A stretch of 64,000 bases of DNA, taken from NCBI GenBank assembly GCA_035524095.1, contig DATKPK010000180.1:29417-93416 (forward strand), written 5' to 3'. Below, piece by piece: positions 44,284-53,582 of the stretch (within the stretch, counting starts at the first letter, position 1; every line of letters starts with the position of its first letter). The notes beneath the pieces are model-generated. The model was not told where the DNA came from, did no database searches, and was given only the letters and a program-made list of their open reading frames with translations. Origin of the DNA: DATJUF01 sp035524095 (GTDB lineage Bacteria; Desulfobacterota; Binatia; Binatales; Binataceae). Made by a program: the position numbers and the translations under genes.

Positions 44284-45233
44284 GCGACACTAGCGGAGCC
44301 GAAGGCGCAGCGAGCAAACGAGTCCGCGAGGTGCGTCCAAAGATGATGTCTGTGGGCGCCGAACCCGAGAATCTCGAGGGTGCCCTGTCATCAGCGGACC
44401 TCAACTCGGGGATGATGCGGTTTCGGCTGCCCGTTTATGAAGGTCCGCTCGACCTTCTGCTCCATCTAATCAAGCGGGCGGAACTCGACCCGCACGACGT
44501 GACCGCGAGTATCATCACCGAGCAGTACCTTGAACATCTGAACCTGATGGAGGAGTTGAACCTCGACGTCGCCGGCGAATACCTGGTGATGGCGGCGACG
44601 CTCCTGCTAATCAAATCGTTCACCCTGTTGCCCCATCCGGCACCGGACGATACTGAGGAAGCCGAAGAACTCAAGCACGATCTGGTCGCGCGGCTGCTCG
44701 AATACCAGCGCTATCGCGAGGCAGCGGTCAAGCTGGGGGAACGACCCGTGCTCGGGCGCGACGTTTTCGCTTCACCAGGCGAACGAATTCCACAAGAAGA
44801 TCGACCGGCCGAACAGCTATCCGTATCGATCTTTGACCTCGTGCAAGCGATAGCCGTGGTGTTAAAACGGCTGAGCGATCGCACGCCACGCAAAATTGAG
44901 TTACGCGATATCCCTGTTGCCCAATGTATCCCGCGAGTATTGGCGGCCCTCGGCGAAGGCATGCGCGTCGAATTCACTGCGCTTTTCGATGATCTCACCG
45001 ACCGCCCATTGATTATCGCGACGTTTATGGCCTTGCTGGAGTTGATCAGGCGTGGTGCAGTCCGCGCATGGCAGGAAGAGCGGCCCGGGCCGATTCTGTT
45101 GGGTCGCGGTGATCGCTGGGATGTTCCCCATCCAGAAGCTGCCGCTGCACTCCAGAATCTCTCGGATGAGGCGGACCGTGGCATCGAGCCCACACAGTCC
45201 GGCCAGGCCGGCGGCGGGTCCGAGGAAGTTTAG
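44280..45233 (+). CDS. scpA: Segregation and condensation protein A
   Basis: 317 residues from a GTG that overlaps the S2P stop by four bases. The kleisin N-terminal helix is clear: FRLPVYEGPLDLLLHLIKRAELDPHDVTASIITEQYLEHL, then LDVAGEYLVMAATLLLIKS. The C-terminal winged helix (IATFMALLELIRRGAVRAWQEE) binds SMC. A variable leader of about 45 residues precedes the conserved part. It forms the SMC-ScpA-ScpB condensin that compacts and separates chromosomes. The smc gene is not in the window. Confidence 0.94.
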   Translation: MSDTSGAEGAASKRVREVRPKMMSVGAEPENLEGALSSADLNSGMMRFRLPVYEGPLDLLLHLIKRAELDPHDVTASIITEQYLEHLNLMEELNLDVAGEYLVMAATLLLIKSFTLLPHPAPDDTEEAEELKHDLVARLLEYQRYREAAVKLGERPVLGRDVFASPGERIPQEDRPAEQLSVSIFDLVQAIAVVLKRLSDRTPRKIELRDIPVAQCIPRVLAALGEGMRVEFTALFDDLTDRPLIIATFMALLELIRRGAVRAWQEERPGPILLGRGDRWDVPHPEAAAALQNLSDEADRGIEPTQSGQAGGGSEEV

Positions 45234-45239
45234 GCGCGG

Positions 45240-46025
45240 ATGGAATTGGTGGAAGAGGAGAGGCTCAAAGCGATTCTGGAAAGCCTGCTATTCGCGGCGG
45301 GCGGACCCGTCACGCTGGCGCAACTCGTCACCGTGCTGGAAACGGTTCCGCGCGACACGATTCGCCTCGCCTTGGCCGACTTGGCCTCGGCCTATACCGC
45401 CAGCAGCCGTGGCCTTGTCCTCGAAGAGGTCGCCAACGGCTATCAGCTGCGCACTGCGAAGGAGCACGCCTTCTATGTCCGCAAATTGCTCGCTGCCAAG
45501 CCGCCGCGGCTGAGCCGCCCGCTGCTGGAGACGCTCGCGATTATCGCCTACCGGCAACCCGTCACGCGGCCCGAAATCGAGCAGTTGCGCGGCGTCGATT
45601 GCGGCGGCGTAATCGACACGTTGCTCGAACGCCGGCTGATCAAAATCGGCGGGCGCAAAGAGGCGCCGGGCCGGCCGCTCGTTTATGTCACCACCCCTGA
45701 ATTCCTCGAAGTCTTCAGCCTTAAGGATATCGGCAGTCTGCCTGACCTCGAGGAGTTCCGGGCGATCGACGAGCAGCGAGAACTCTTCGAGCCGTCAACC
45801 GAAATTGCTCCGATGGGTGATGACGCCGCGCTAAGCAACGGCGAGGGCGCACCGATTGATGCCAGCGGGGTTCAAGAGATATCACCAGTCGAGGCTGCTA
45901 ATGGCGCGGCTGCTAACGGCGAAGGCGTCATCAACGCTGAGACTGCTCAATCCGCGGCCGCAGCGGATGAACCCAGCGATGACGCTGCCGATCGAGCAAA
46001 CCGTCATGGTGAAGATAAGTTCTAG
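45240..46025 (+). CDS. scpB: Segregation and condensation protein B
   Basis: 261 residues, six bases after scpA and with its own site (GAGGAAG). Two winged helices: LKAILESLLFAAGGPVTLAQL and LSRPLLETLAIIAYRQPVTRPEIEQLRG, followed by VDTLLERRLIKIGGRKEAPGRP and TPEFLEVFSLKDIGSLPDL. The last 85 residues are an acidic, Ala/Asn-rich tail without homology. It dimerises and binds ScpA in the condensin complex. Confidence 0.94.
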   Translation: MELVEEERLKAILESLLFAAGGPVTLAQLVTVLETVPRDTIRLALADLASAYTASSRGLVLEEVANGYQLRTAKEHAFYVRKLLAAKPPRLSRPLLETLAIIAYRQPVTRPEIEQLRGVDCGGVIDTLLERRLIKIGGRKEAPGRPLVYVTTPEFLEVFSLKDIGSLPDLEEFRAIDEQRELFEPSTEIAPMGDDAALSNGEGAPIDASGVQEISPVEAANGAAANGEGVINAETAQSAAAADEPSDDAADRANRHGEDKF

Positions 46026-46037
46026 CGGCCACTGAAG

Positions 46038-46559
46038 ATGAGCGCACGATTAGGCAAGGATTTCCTTGGAGTTATCGGACTCGCAGTACTCGCGATTATG
46101 TGTGGGCTTGCGGTTAACCGTTTCGGATCGCATCCGCTATCGCTCGTCTACGTATCGCCCGAGCAGAAGCTCCAGGATGAGCTCAACCACCTCGTCAACG
46201 GTCCTCCGCTCGATTCATTTCCCGTCGATACTATCAGCCTCGATCAGTTTCGTGCTGACGTTGACGATAAGACCGTAACGATTCTCGACGCGCGCGCTTC
46301 GACCTATTTCGACCAGGGCCATGTGCCGCGAGCGATCAATCTTTCGCGTCAGGATTTCGGCTCTGACTACGTTCGCCTGCAGCCGATTCTCGATCCTCTC
46401 AAGGACAAGCCCATCGTCGTCTATTGCGCCGGCGGCGCGTGCCACGACAGCAAGATGGTCGCGCAAGCATTGACCGCGCTCGGTTTTAGCCAAGTGCAGA
46501 TTTATTCCGGTGGATGGGATGGCTGGACTGCGGCCGGCCTGCCGGTCGTGCATAGCTGA
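46038..46559 (+). CDS. Membrane-anchored rhodanese-like protein
   Basis: 173 residues. One N-terminal membrane helix (FLGVIGLAVLAIMCGLAV) anchors a rhodanese domain: ISLDQFRADVDDKTVTILDAR, YFDQGHVPRAINLS and the active-site loop VVYCAGGACHDS with the catalytic Cys. Rhodaneses transfer sulfane sulfur or, in single-domain anchored forms, act in redox or sulfur delivery. The active side most likely faces the periplasm. Starts 12 bp after scpB and lies just before a MauE-like gene. Confidence 0.88.
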   Translation: MSARLGKDFLGVIGLAVLAIMCGLAVNRFGSHPLSLVYVSPEQKLQDELNHLVNGPPLDSFPVDTISLDQFRADVDDKTVTILDARASTYFDQGHVPRAINLSRQDFGSDYVRLQPILDPLKDKPIVVYCAGGACHDSKMVAQALTALGFSQVQIYSGGWDGWTAAGLPVVHS

Positions 46560-46598
46560 GATGGAAGTGGGCTGCGTCGGGATGTGAGGGGGACAGCG

Positions 46599-47048
46599 AT
46601 GCTCAAATGGCTTATTCTGGCAATTCGCGTAGCGCTCGGCGCCGCCTTCGTTTACGCAGGAGCGATCAAAATTCAAGACCCGTCGGAGTTCGCGATTACG
46701 GTCGCCTCGTTTAAAATCCTGCCGAACCTCCTCATAAGCCCGCTGGCCTTGGCCCTGCCCCCATTCGAGATAATCTGCGGCGTCCTATTGATAATCGGCA
46801 TCTGGCGCCGTCCAGCCGCACTGGGAATTACGCTATTCCTCGTAATTTTCCTGATAGCGATTGCCGCAGCCCTGGCGCGCGGTCTTACGATTGATTGCGG
46901 ATGTTTCGGCACGGGCACACCGTCACGCGTAAAGATGTGGCTCGACTTCGGCCGCGACATCCTACTCCTCGCTGCCGCACTAATCAGTTATCGATATAGC
47001 GATTACGGGCGACCGAACACGGCAGAAACGCTGGCGAGCGCCGCGTAA
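46599..47048 (+). CDS. MauE/DoxX-like membrane protein
   Basis: 149 residues from ATG 46599 behind GAGGGGGA. Four helices: LILAIRVALGAAFVYAGAIKI, ISPLALALPPFEIICGVLLIIGI, ALGITLFLVIFLIAIAAALA and FGRDILLLAAALISY. The loop DCGCFG is typical of MauE-type DoxX relatives that carry electrons to extracytoplasmic thiols. The neighbouring rhodanese suggests a shared sulfur or thiol-redox job. The end of the plus-strand series; the convergent kinase gene starts 51 bp beyond. Confidence 0.86.
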   Translation: MLKWLILAIRVALGAAFVYAGAIKIQDPSEFAITVASFKILPNLLISPLALALPPFEIICGVLLIIGIWRRPAALGITLFLVIFLIAIAAALARGLTIDCGCFGTGTPSRVKMWLDFGRDILLLAAALISYRYSDYGRPNTAETLASAA

Positions 47049-47098
47049 TCCATCCTCGCTTCCATCCTGAATTCTAATAGTCAGCTCGCTCCAACAGT

Positions 47099-49591
47099 CT
47101 AGCCTGCTGCAGTAGCCTGACCGTGCCCGCCGATGCCGTGAGCCTGTCGTGCTTCGAGCGCAAGATGCACCCGCTTGGCCTCCTCCTCGATTACACCTAT
47201 CAGACCCTCGATACCTTCCATCGATTGATTAGCAGTCTCCATTTCGAGCCGGCTCGATAAGGCACGCAGCCGCGCCGCACCGAGTTCGCCGCTGGCGCCT
47301 TTGAGCGCGTGCGCCGCTCGATTGATCCGGTTTGCATCGCCTTCGCCGAGCGCTCCGTGAATTTCCGCAAGCCGCGCGGCGAGGTCCGAGAGAAACATCC
47401 TGACCAGATTAGCCACAAAGCCGGCTTCGCCAGGACGCTCGAATTCGCGGAGTTGCGCCAGGACGTTTTCATCGATTGTGGGCTTATCAGAGTCGATTGA
47501 ATCAGACCCATTTGAGGCCGCGCATGCTCCTTCGGCACGATAGTTACCGTTGGCAGTGCCGCTCCCGTCGAGATTATTGATTACGCTAACCCAGCGGTCG
47601 ATCGTCTCGACCATATCCTGCGGCGTGACCGGCTTGGCGAGGTAGTCGTCCATCCCAGCCTTGAGACACTCCTCGCGATCACCAGTCAGTGCATGAGCCG
47701 TGACGCCGATAATCGTGGTGTGGCGCGCCAAGCTTTCGCGCCGCCGGAACTCACGCGTCGCGCTATACCCGTCCATCTCAGGCATCTGGCAATCCATCAG
47801 GACGATGTCGTAGTCATTTTGCGCCAGGGTATCGAGCGCCTTGCGCCCATTTTCAACCGCGTCAGCCTTGTAGCCCATCCGCTCGAGCATCCGTAACGCG
47901 ACCTGTTGATTGACGAGATTGTCTTCCACCAACAGGATACGAGTGCGCGCGCGTAGCGCCTCCGCAACGCGGCTTTGAATCTCCCGGACCGGACGCCGCC
48001 GGCGGCCCGAAACCAGCGGCGGTAACGCCGTCTCGCCGCTTGGCGCCGCCATCATAGCCGTCAACGTATTGAACAATTGCGATTGTTTGATCGGCTTGGC
48101 CAGCAACGCCGCCAGTCCGCTGTCCTTCATCTGGCTTTCTTCGGGCCGGCCGCCGAGCGAATAGATACCTAGCAGGCGGGTTGCGGCAAGCGCTGGTTCG
48201 GACTTGATCGCGCGTGCGACCGCCAGACCGTCCATCTCAGGCAGTTGCATATCGATCAGCGCAACGGCGAAGCGCTCGCCCGAGGCCCCTGCACGGCGCA
48301 AGGCAGTCATCGTTTCGGTGGCGCTCGCGACCAATTCGCAGCGCATCCCCCACGCCGCGAGATGCTCCGCGATCAGATGACCGCTCGCGATGCTGTGGTC
48401 GGCGATCAAAACGTGGACACCTTTGAGCCGGGCCTGGATCGTAAGCGCCTGATGAGCCGCCGGCTGCTTGCGAAACGTCGCCGTGAACCAGAACGTTGAA
48501 CCGCTTCCAGTTTCGCTTTGAAGGCCGATCGTGCCACCCATCAACTCGACCAATTGCGCCGAGATAGCGAGCCCAAGCCCGGTGCCGCCATATTTGCGCG
48601 TCGTCGAGCCGTCAGCTTGTGCGAACGCCTGAAAGACGTGGCGCTGCCCCTCGAGCGGAATCCCGATACCGGTATCGCGCACGTGGAAGCGCAAAACGGC
48701 TTCTTCCGCGGTTTCGCTGACGCGCCCGACGCGGATCGTGGTCTCGCCACGCGGCGTGAACTTGATCGCGTTACCGACCAGATTGGTTAATACCTGCGAC
48801 AGGCGGCCAGCGTCACCGCGCAGCAGCGACGGCACATCACCTTCGATAAACGAATTGAGCGCAACATTCTTGCTCTGCGCCTGTTCGGCAAACATCTGAA
48901 CTACATTTTCGACCGTGGCGCCAAGATCGAAATCGGCTTCCTCAAACGTAACCTTGCCCGCTGAGATTTTAGAGAAATCGAGTATGTCGTTGACGATTTT
49001 CAGCAATGTATCCGCGCTCGCACTGGCGATCTCCGTCATCTCGCGCTGCTCAGCAGTAAGTTGAGTATCAGCCAGCAGCCGGGTGATCCCGATAATGCCG
49101 TTCAGTGGCGTGCGAATCTCATGGCTCATATTCGCGAGGAATTCGGCGCGTAGGCGGGCCGATTCGAGAGCCGAGTCGCGCGCTTGCGCCAGTTCTTCCC
49201 GTGCAAGCTTGCGGTCGATCGCATAGCCGATCGAACGGATCAGGGAATCTTCCCTGAAAGATCCTTTGACCAGGAAGTCATCGGCGCCGTTACGCACCGC
49301 GCTTTGAATCACGCGGTCGTTCTCGTTGCCGCTTAACGCGATTATCGGAATATGAGGCGCGGCGTTGTGAAGCCGCATGATAGTCTCCACGCCATCGGAA
49401 TCGGGCAGCGAGAGATCGAGCAATACCACGTCGATACCCGGACGGGTAAGCCGTTCGAGAGCACCGGCGAGGCGATCGGCATTTTCCAGCACGAACTGCG
49501 CGCCGCGCGCGGCCTTCAACGCTTCCCGCACCAGCCGTGCGTCGCCAGGATTATCTTCGACCAACAGCGCCGTTATCGTCTCTGCAGGCAT
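47099..49591 (-). CDS. Hybrid sensor histidine kinase (REC-HisKA-HATPase-REC-REC-HPt)
   Basis: 830 residues, no membrane segment. Order: receiver (Asp59 in [11 protein letters not shown]), HisKA with His157 ([18 protein letters not shown]), HATPase with intact N box ([11 protein letters not shown]), G1 (DTGIGIP) and G2 (GGTGLGLA), a weaker receiver (Asp447 in [11 protein letters not shown]), a second strong receiver (Asp600 in [11 protein letters not shown]), and HPt with His761 ([13 protein letters not shown]). All phospho-sites are present, so it can run a full relay as BarA/RcsC-like kinases do. It is read after the response regulator gene with a 4-bp gap. It is the active paralogue of the degenerate kinase at 54595-57804. 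Confidence 0.95.
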   Translation of the reverse strand: MPAETITALLVEDNPGDARLVREALKAARGAQFVLENADRLAGALERLTRPGIDVVLLDLSLPDSDGVETIMRLHNAAPHIPIIALSGNENDRVIQSAVRNGADDFLVKGSFREDSLIRSIGYAIDRKLAREELAQARDSALESARLRAEFLANMSHEIRTPLNGIIGITRLLADTQLTAEQREMTEIASASADTLLKIVNDILDFSKISAGKVTFEEADFDLGATVENVVQMFAEQAQSKNVALNSFIEGDVPSLLRGDAGRLSQVLTNLVGNAIKFTPRGETTIRVGRVSETAEEAVLRFHVRDTGIGIPLEGQRHVFQAFAQADGSTTRKYGGTGLGLAISAQLVELMGGTIGLQSETGSGSTFWFTATFRKQPAAHQALTIQARLKGVHVLIADHSIASGHLIAEHLAAWGMRCELVASATETMTALRRAGASGERFAVALIDMQLPEMDGLAVARAIKSEPALAATRLLGIYSLGGRPEESQMKDSGLAALLAKPIKQSQLFNTLTAMMAAPSGETALPPLVSGRRRRPVREIQSRVAEALRARTRILLVEDNLVNQQVALRMLERMGYKADAVENGRKALDTLAQNDYDIVLMDCQMPEMDGYSATREFRRRESLARHTTIIGVTAHALTGDREECLKAGMDDYLAKPVTPQDMVETIDRWVSVINNLDGSGTANGNYRAEGACAASNGSDSIDSDKPTIDENVLAQLREFERPGEAGFVANLVRMFLSDLAARLAEIHGALGEGDANRINRAAHALKGASGELGAARLRALSSRLEMETANQSMEGIEGLIGVIEEEAKRVHLALEARQAHGIGGHGQATAAG

Positions 49592-49595
49592 ACGC

Positions 49596-50054
49596 TCAGA
49601 CGCGAGTGGGCAGCTTTACGATTTCGAGCCAATAGTCCTGAATATAGTTCACTACACGTACGAATTGATTCAGATCAACCGGCTTGGTGATATAGCAATT
49701 CGCATGCAGATTATAGCTTCGGAGAATATCCTGTTCGGCGGCTGAGGTCGTCAAAATAACTATTGGGATAGTCTTGAGAACCGGATCTTCTTTGACTTCT
49801 TCGAGGACCTGGCGGCCGTCCTTCCGTGGCAAATTCAAGTCGAGCAGCACCAGATCAGGCCGAACTGCGCCAGTGTATTTACCGCGCAACTTAAGATAGT
49901 CCATCGCCTCTTCACCGTCAGAGCAGACGTGAAGTTTGTTGCGCACTTTGCCTTCCTTGAAGACTTCGCGGGTCAGTCGGACGTCACCCGGATTATCTTC
50001 GACCAACAGAATATCAATCGTGCCGTTATGCCAAAGCTGTTCCATTATGGGCAT
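49596..50054 (-). CDS. Single-domain response regulator (Rcp1/CheY-like)
   Basis: 152 residues, one receiver domain without output: [20 protein letters not shown], acceptor Asp in LVLLDLNLPRKDGRQVL, Thr switch in VILTTSAAEQD and Lys in YITKPVDLNQF. It most resembles regulators paired with phytochrome-type or CHASE3 kinases. The 5' end overlaps the upstream kinase gene by 29 bp, and the start is taken at 50052-50054 (GGAGGGG just before); a second in-frame ATG lies 9 bp on. Probably takes phosphate from the kinase at 50026-51537 and may pass it on to the large hybrid kinase. Confidence 0.93.
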   Translation of the reverse strand: MPIMEQLWHNGTIDILLVEDNPGDVRLTREVFKEGKVRNKLHVCSDGEEAMDYLKLRGKYTGAVRPDLVLLDLNLPRKDGRQVLEEVKEDPVLKTIPIVILTTSAAEQDILRSYNLHANCYITKPVDLNQFVRVVNYIQDYWLEIVKLPTRV

Positions 50055-51537
50055 ACCCCTCCGCTGCTGCGGTAGCGGGAGTCGTGCTCAAAACCGGGAG
50101 TGTAAAGCGAAAGTCGGCACCACTACCGCTAGCCGATTCGACCCAGATACGGCCGCCGTGCCGTTCGACTATTTTGCGGCAGACCGCGAGACCAATACCG
50201 GTACCGGAATATTCATTGCGTCCGTGCAGCCGCTGAAACATCTGGAAGATGCGGCTCTGATACTGCGGGTCAATTCCGATACCATTATCCTTGACCGAGA
50301 ATAGCCAGTTGCCGTTGTTGCGGCTGGCGTTTATTTCAATCTGCGGCGGCTCGCTCCCATGAAACTTAATCGCATTATCGATCAGGTTTTGAAAAACTTC
50401 ACCGAGCTGAGTGGGATCGGCCTTTACCGTCGGCAATTCACCATGCGTCACGCTGGCTTTGGCTTCGTCGATACGCAAAGAGAGATTCGACAAAGCCCAT
50501 TCAAGCGCCTGACCGGCTTCGACCGGCTGAGGTTCGTGGCCGCGGCCCGCACGCGAATAGACCAGCAAGTCGTTGATCAGGCGCTTCATCCGCGTCGCTC
50601 CGTCCACCGCAAAATCGATAAAATCGTCGGCGTCAGCGTCGAGCCGCCCACGATAGCGATCGTGCAGAAGCTGCACATAGCTCGCGATCATGCGCAACGG
50701 TTCCTGCAAATCGTGTGAAGCCGAATAGGCAAATTGCTCAAGTTCCGCGTTCGAGCGGCCTAACTCTTCGTTCAGCCGGTTCAGTTGAGCATGGCTGCGT
50801 TTTAATTCGTCGGAGCTCGCATACAGGGCCATCAACGAATGGCGCGCGTACCAGCCAGCCGTCGCCGTGCAAAAGATCACTATGAGGCTGCCCATCGCGA
50901 TGATCCGCAGAGTATTCGCCCCCGCGTTCTGCGCTTCGCGCGAATGCTGAATGAACAAATCCTGTTCGGTCGCGTCCATCATGCCCGCCAGATGCTCGAT
51001 TTGCTGCATCAGCTTGATCCCGTGACCAGTCTCAATCAGGGCAGTCGCCGCGGACAGGCCGACTGTCTGTCGGGTAGCGACAACTTTGGCCGTGAAGGCG
51101 TCAAGGCTCTCGATATCATTGTTGAGTTGCTCGAGGCGTTCGCTCTCCAGCGAATTGCCCCCGATCAGCTGCCGGAGCTTCGCCGCGCGTGCATCGAGTT
51201 CGGCGGCCCCTGACCGCATAAGACCGTCATATTGATCATCCGCCGTCAGGACGTAGAAACGCTCGGCTAGCACCACGCCTTTGGCATCAGAAACGAGGCC
51301 CCACAATCCGTCGATTATCGTATGAGTGTGCTGGACCCATTGCTGACGGTCGATGAGCCGCTGGATACTCGTGTAGCTCGAAACGCCCATAATCAACAGC
51401 GCAATTGCAGCCAGCACCAGGCTGCTGGCGATCCGCACCGCATATTTGCGTGGCTCGGGCTGCGGCTGCGCACGATCGGCGCTGGATGGGATGCCGCTGC
51501 TGAGAGCCGCGGGTAGGACATTTTCGATGATCGCCAT
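50026..51537 (-). CDS. CHASE3-domain sensor histidine kinase
   Basis: About 503 residues from ATG 51535-51537. Helix 1 (SSLVLAAIALLIMGVSSY), a CHASE3 sensor with the GVVLAERFYVLTADDQY block, helix 2 (IIAMGSLIVIFCTATAGWYA), a coiled coil, HisKA with the acceptor in FAYSASHDLQEPLRMIASYV and HATPase (FQNLIDNAIKFHG, DNGIGIDPQ, GTGIGLAVCRKI). The H-box type (SHDLQEPLR) is that of cyanobacterial phytochrome-like kinases that pair with Rcp1-type regulators, which fits the overlapping next gene. An upstream in-frame TTG at 51603 adds 22 unconserved residues. Confidence 0.92.
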   Translation of the reverse strand: MAIIENVLPAALSSGIPSSADRAQPQPEPRKYAVRIASSLVLAAIALLIMGVSSYTSIQRLIDRQQWVQHTHTIIDGLWGLVSDAKGVVLAERFYVLTADDQYDGLMRSGAAELDARAAKLRQLIGGNSLESERLEQLNNDIESLDAFTAKVVATRQTVGLSAATALIETGHGIKLMQQIEHLAGMMDATEQDLFIQHSREAQNAGANTLRIIAMGSLIVIFCTATAGWYARHSLMALYASSDELKRSHAQLNRLNEELGRSNAELEQFAYSASHDLQEPLRMIASYVQLLHDRYRGRLDADADDFIDFAVDGATRMKRLINDLLVYSRAGRGHEPQPVEAGQALEWALSNLSLRIDEAKASVTHGELPTVKADPTQLGEVFQNLIDNAIKFHGSEPPQIEINASRNNGNWLFSVKDNGIGIDPQYQSRIFQMFQRLHGRNEYSGTGIGLAVCRKIVERHGGRIWVESASGSGADFRFTLPVLSTTPATAAAEGYAHNGTALA

Positions 51538-51850
51538 CTGTATCCGTGACAAACTCGGCCTACAACCCAACTGCCCGGGTTTGTTCGGCAACGAGCGACG
51601 CAAACCCTATGCCTCAAATCATCGAAGCAAAAGACCTCAAAAATGTTTGCCGTAAGAATTATAGATACTTGACTGAGATACGGCGTGGACAGAATTGACT
51701 AACCAAAGCCGCGCAATGCGAGATACTCACTGAGAGCTAAAATCGGTCCTTGCACCATTTGTTGACGACCCGTTCGCCAACCGGATGGCGCCTTGGCTGC
51801 CAATTCATCGCCGCAATCCTGGCGCGGCCATGATAGTAAGTGGCTCGCAA
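51538..51850 (-). promoter_or_regulatory. Intergenic stretch with candidate promoter of the kinase operon
   Basis: No gene on either strand in 313 bp. A TATAAT on the minus strand (51658-51663) stands in an AT-rich patch upstream of the CHASE3 kinase start (51537). No clear -35 is seen at the usual spacing, so it may be activator-dependent. Confidence 0.35.
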
Positions 51851-53218
51851 TCAGGGATTGACCGACGGGCTTTGGTAGCGCTCCAAGCGGTTGTAGAGGG
51901 TCTTGAGACTCACCCCGAGAATTTCTGCCGCGCGCGATTTGTTGCCGCCGGCATAGTCGATCGTGCGCATGATCACTTCGCGCTCGATATCGTCAAGCGA
52001 AGTACCGAGCTTGATTTCGAGGGTGGCGTTGGTGCCGCCTGCACGTTTCAACTCAGGTGGCAGATCGGATACCCCAATCAGTGGGCCGCGTGTAACAATT
52101 AGGGCGCGCTCGATTACGTTACGCAGCTGGCGCACGTTGCCGGGCCATCGGTAAGCTTTTAAGACCTCCAGGCAATCATCCTCGACGCCGGTTACGGTCT
52201 TGCCCTCCGGCGCGCGCATCTCCTGCAAGAAATGTTCGATCAGTAGCGGGATATCGTCCGCCCGATCGCACAGTGTCGGCAGTTCGAGCGTGAAGACATT
52301 CAACCGGTAGTAGAGGTCTTCGCGGAAGCGGCCCTCGCGGATAGCAGCCTCGAGATTGCGATTGGTCGCCGCCAGCACGCGCACATCAACCGCGATTTCA
52401 GCGCCGCCGCCCAGCCGGCGAATCTTTTGCTCCTCCAGCACGCGCAGCAGCTTGGCTTGCAGTTCGGCCTTCATCTCGCCGATTTCGTCTAGGAGCAGCG
52501 TGCCGCCATTCGCTAATTCGAAGCAGCCCTCGCGCCGCCGGTCGGCACCCGTGAATGCGCCGCGCTCATGACCGAACAGCTCACTCTCCATCAGGGTCTC
52601 AGGCAGTGCCGCGCAGTTAATCGCAATATATGGAGCATCGCGCCTCGGCGACAGCTCATGGATCGTCCGCGCGGCCAGTTCCTTGCCCGTACCACTGTCA
52701 CCGACGATCACGACCGAGGCGGAACTCGGCGCAACCTGCTGAATCAGGTTAAGTACACGCGTCATCGGCGAGGCTTGGCCAATCAAAGGACCAAGCTCAC
52801 CGGCATGCATCAATCGCCGGCGCAGCCGTTCGTTCTCTTCATTAACGGTTAGATGGGTGCTGAGGTTACCGAGCAGCACCCGCAAGCGCGGCGGATCGAC
52901 GGGCTTGCGCAGATAGTCGTAGGCCCCGAGCTTAATCGCCTGAACCGCGTCCGCGACATCGCCCTCGCCGGAAATCATGATTACCGGCAGTTGCAGGCCA
53001 CGGGCGCTCAAGTCGCTGAGCACTTCGAGGCCATTCTTCTCCGGCAGCCGCAGGTCGAGCAGCAACATATGAGGGTCGAAGCTATCGACCATCTGCAAGG
53101 CGCGAGCCCCGTCCGTGGCGATCGCTACCGCGAAGCCCCACGATGCTATCAACTCTGACCACGCCTGGCCGGTCGCGAAATCGTCCTCGGCCACCAGAAT
53201 GCGCTTTTCTACCGCCAT
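51851..53218 (-). CDS. NtrC-family sigma-54-dependent response regulator
   Basis: 455 residues from ATG 53216-53218; upstream in-frame codons precede the receiver and are unconserved. Receiver ([11 protein letters not shown], acceptor Asp in [12 protein letters not shown], Lys in YLRKPVDPP), then AAA+ with Walker A GDSGTGKE, sigma-54 contact loop ERGAFTGA, Walker [13 protein letters not shown] and sensor [13 protein letters not shown], then a Fis-type helix-turn-helix ([19 protein letters not shown]). It needs RpoN and activates genes in response to a histidine kinase. The kinases on either side are likely partners. No clear sigma-54 promoter was found in the adjacent gaps. Confidence 0.95.
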   Translation of the reverse strand: MAVEKRILVAEDDFATGQAWSELIASWGFAVAIATDGARALQMVDSFDPHMLLLDLRLPEKNGLEVLSDLSARGLQLPVIMISGEGDVADAVQAIKLGAYDYLRKPVDPPRLRVLLGNLSTHLTVNEENERLRRRLMHAGELGPLIGQASPMTRVLNLIQQVAPSSASVVIVGDSGTGKELAARTIHELSPRRDAPYIAINCAALPETLMESELFGHERGAFTGADRRREGCFELANGGTLLLDEIGEMKAELQAKLLRVLEEQKIRRLGGGAEIAVDVRVLAATNRNLEAAIREGRFREDLYYRLNVFTLELPTLCDRADDIPLLIEHFLQEMRAPEGKTVTGVEDDCLEVLKAYRWPGNVRQLRNVIERALIVTRGPLIGVSDLPPELKRAGGTNATLEIKLGTSLDDIEREVIMRTIDYAGGNKSRAAEILGVSLKTLYNRLERYQSPSVNP

Positions 53219-53582
53219 CCGTATCCGCCAAATCTCAGCGTTGTTCTCCTCAGCCTGCCTGCACCTATACGCGACGCCCCTATCAATCCAAACCGCCACG
53301 ATCGCTAGTGGCGCGCAAAGGCAGCCGGTGCAAGCAGAATATCAGTTTAGGGATCAAATTAGGGATCAAAGCTCTTCAATCGAACATTCGGAAATGCGAC
53401 TGTCCACCGTTTATTCAGACAAACAAAGCCTAACATAGCAAAAAAGATGAGTCGTCTACTTTTTCGCGAGACGCCCCGAAGCGCCTCTAATTAAAAGTGG
53501 TGCTGGAGCACCCTCGGCTGATTATGCTACACGCGCAACCATCGAGGATGGAGAGGCAGGAACTCCTGCCCGTGGAGATCGG
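53219..53582. promoter_or_regulatory. Divergent regulatory region between NtrC-type regulator and lipoprotein
   Basis: 364 bp without a gene. It holds a perfect tandem repeat of TTAGGGATCAAA (53347-53358 and 53359-53370), a palindrome GGTGCTGGAGCACC (53499-53512) and a small hairpin ggcagg-aact-cctgcc (53555-53570) just before the binding site of the plus-strand gene. These are candidate binding sites; no sigma-54-type -24/-12 pair was seen. Confidence 0.4.
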
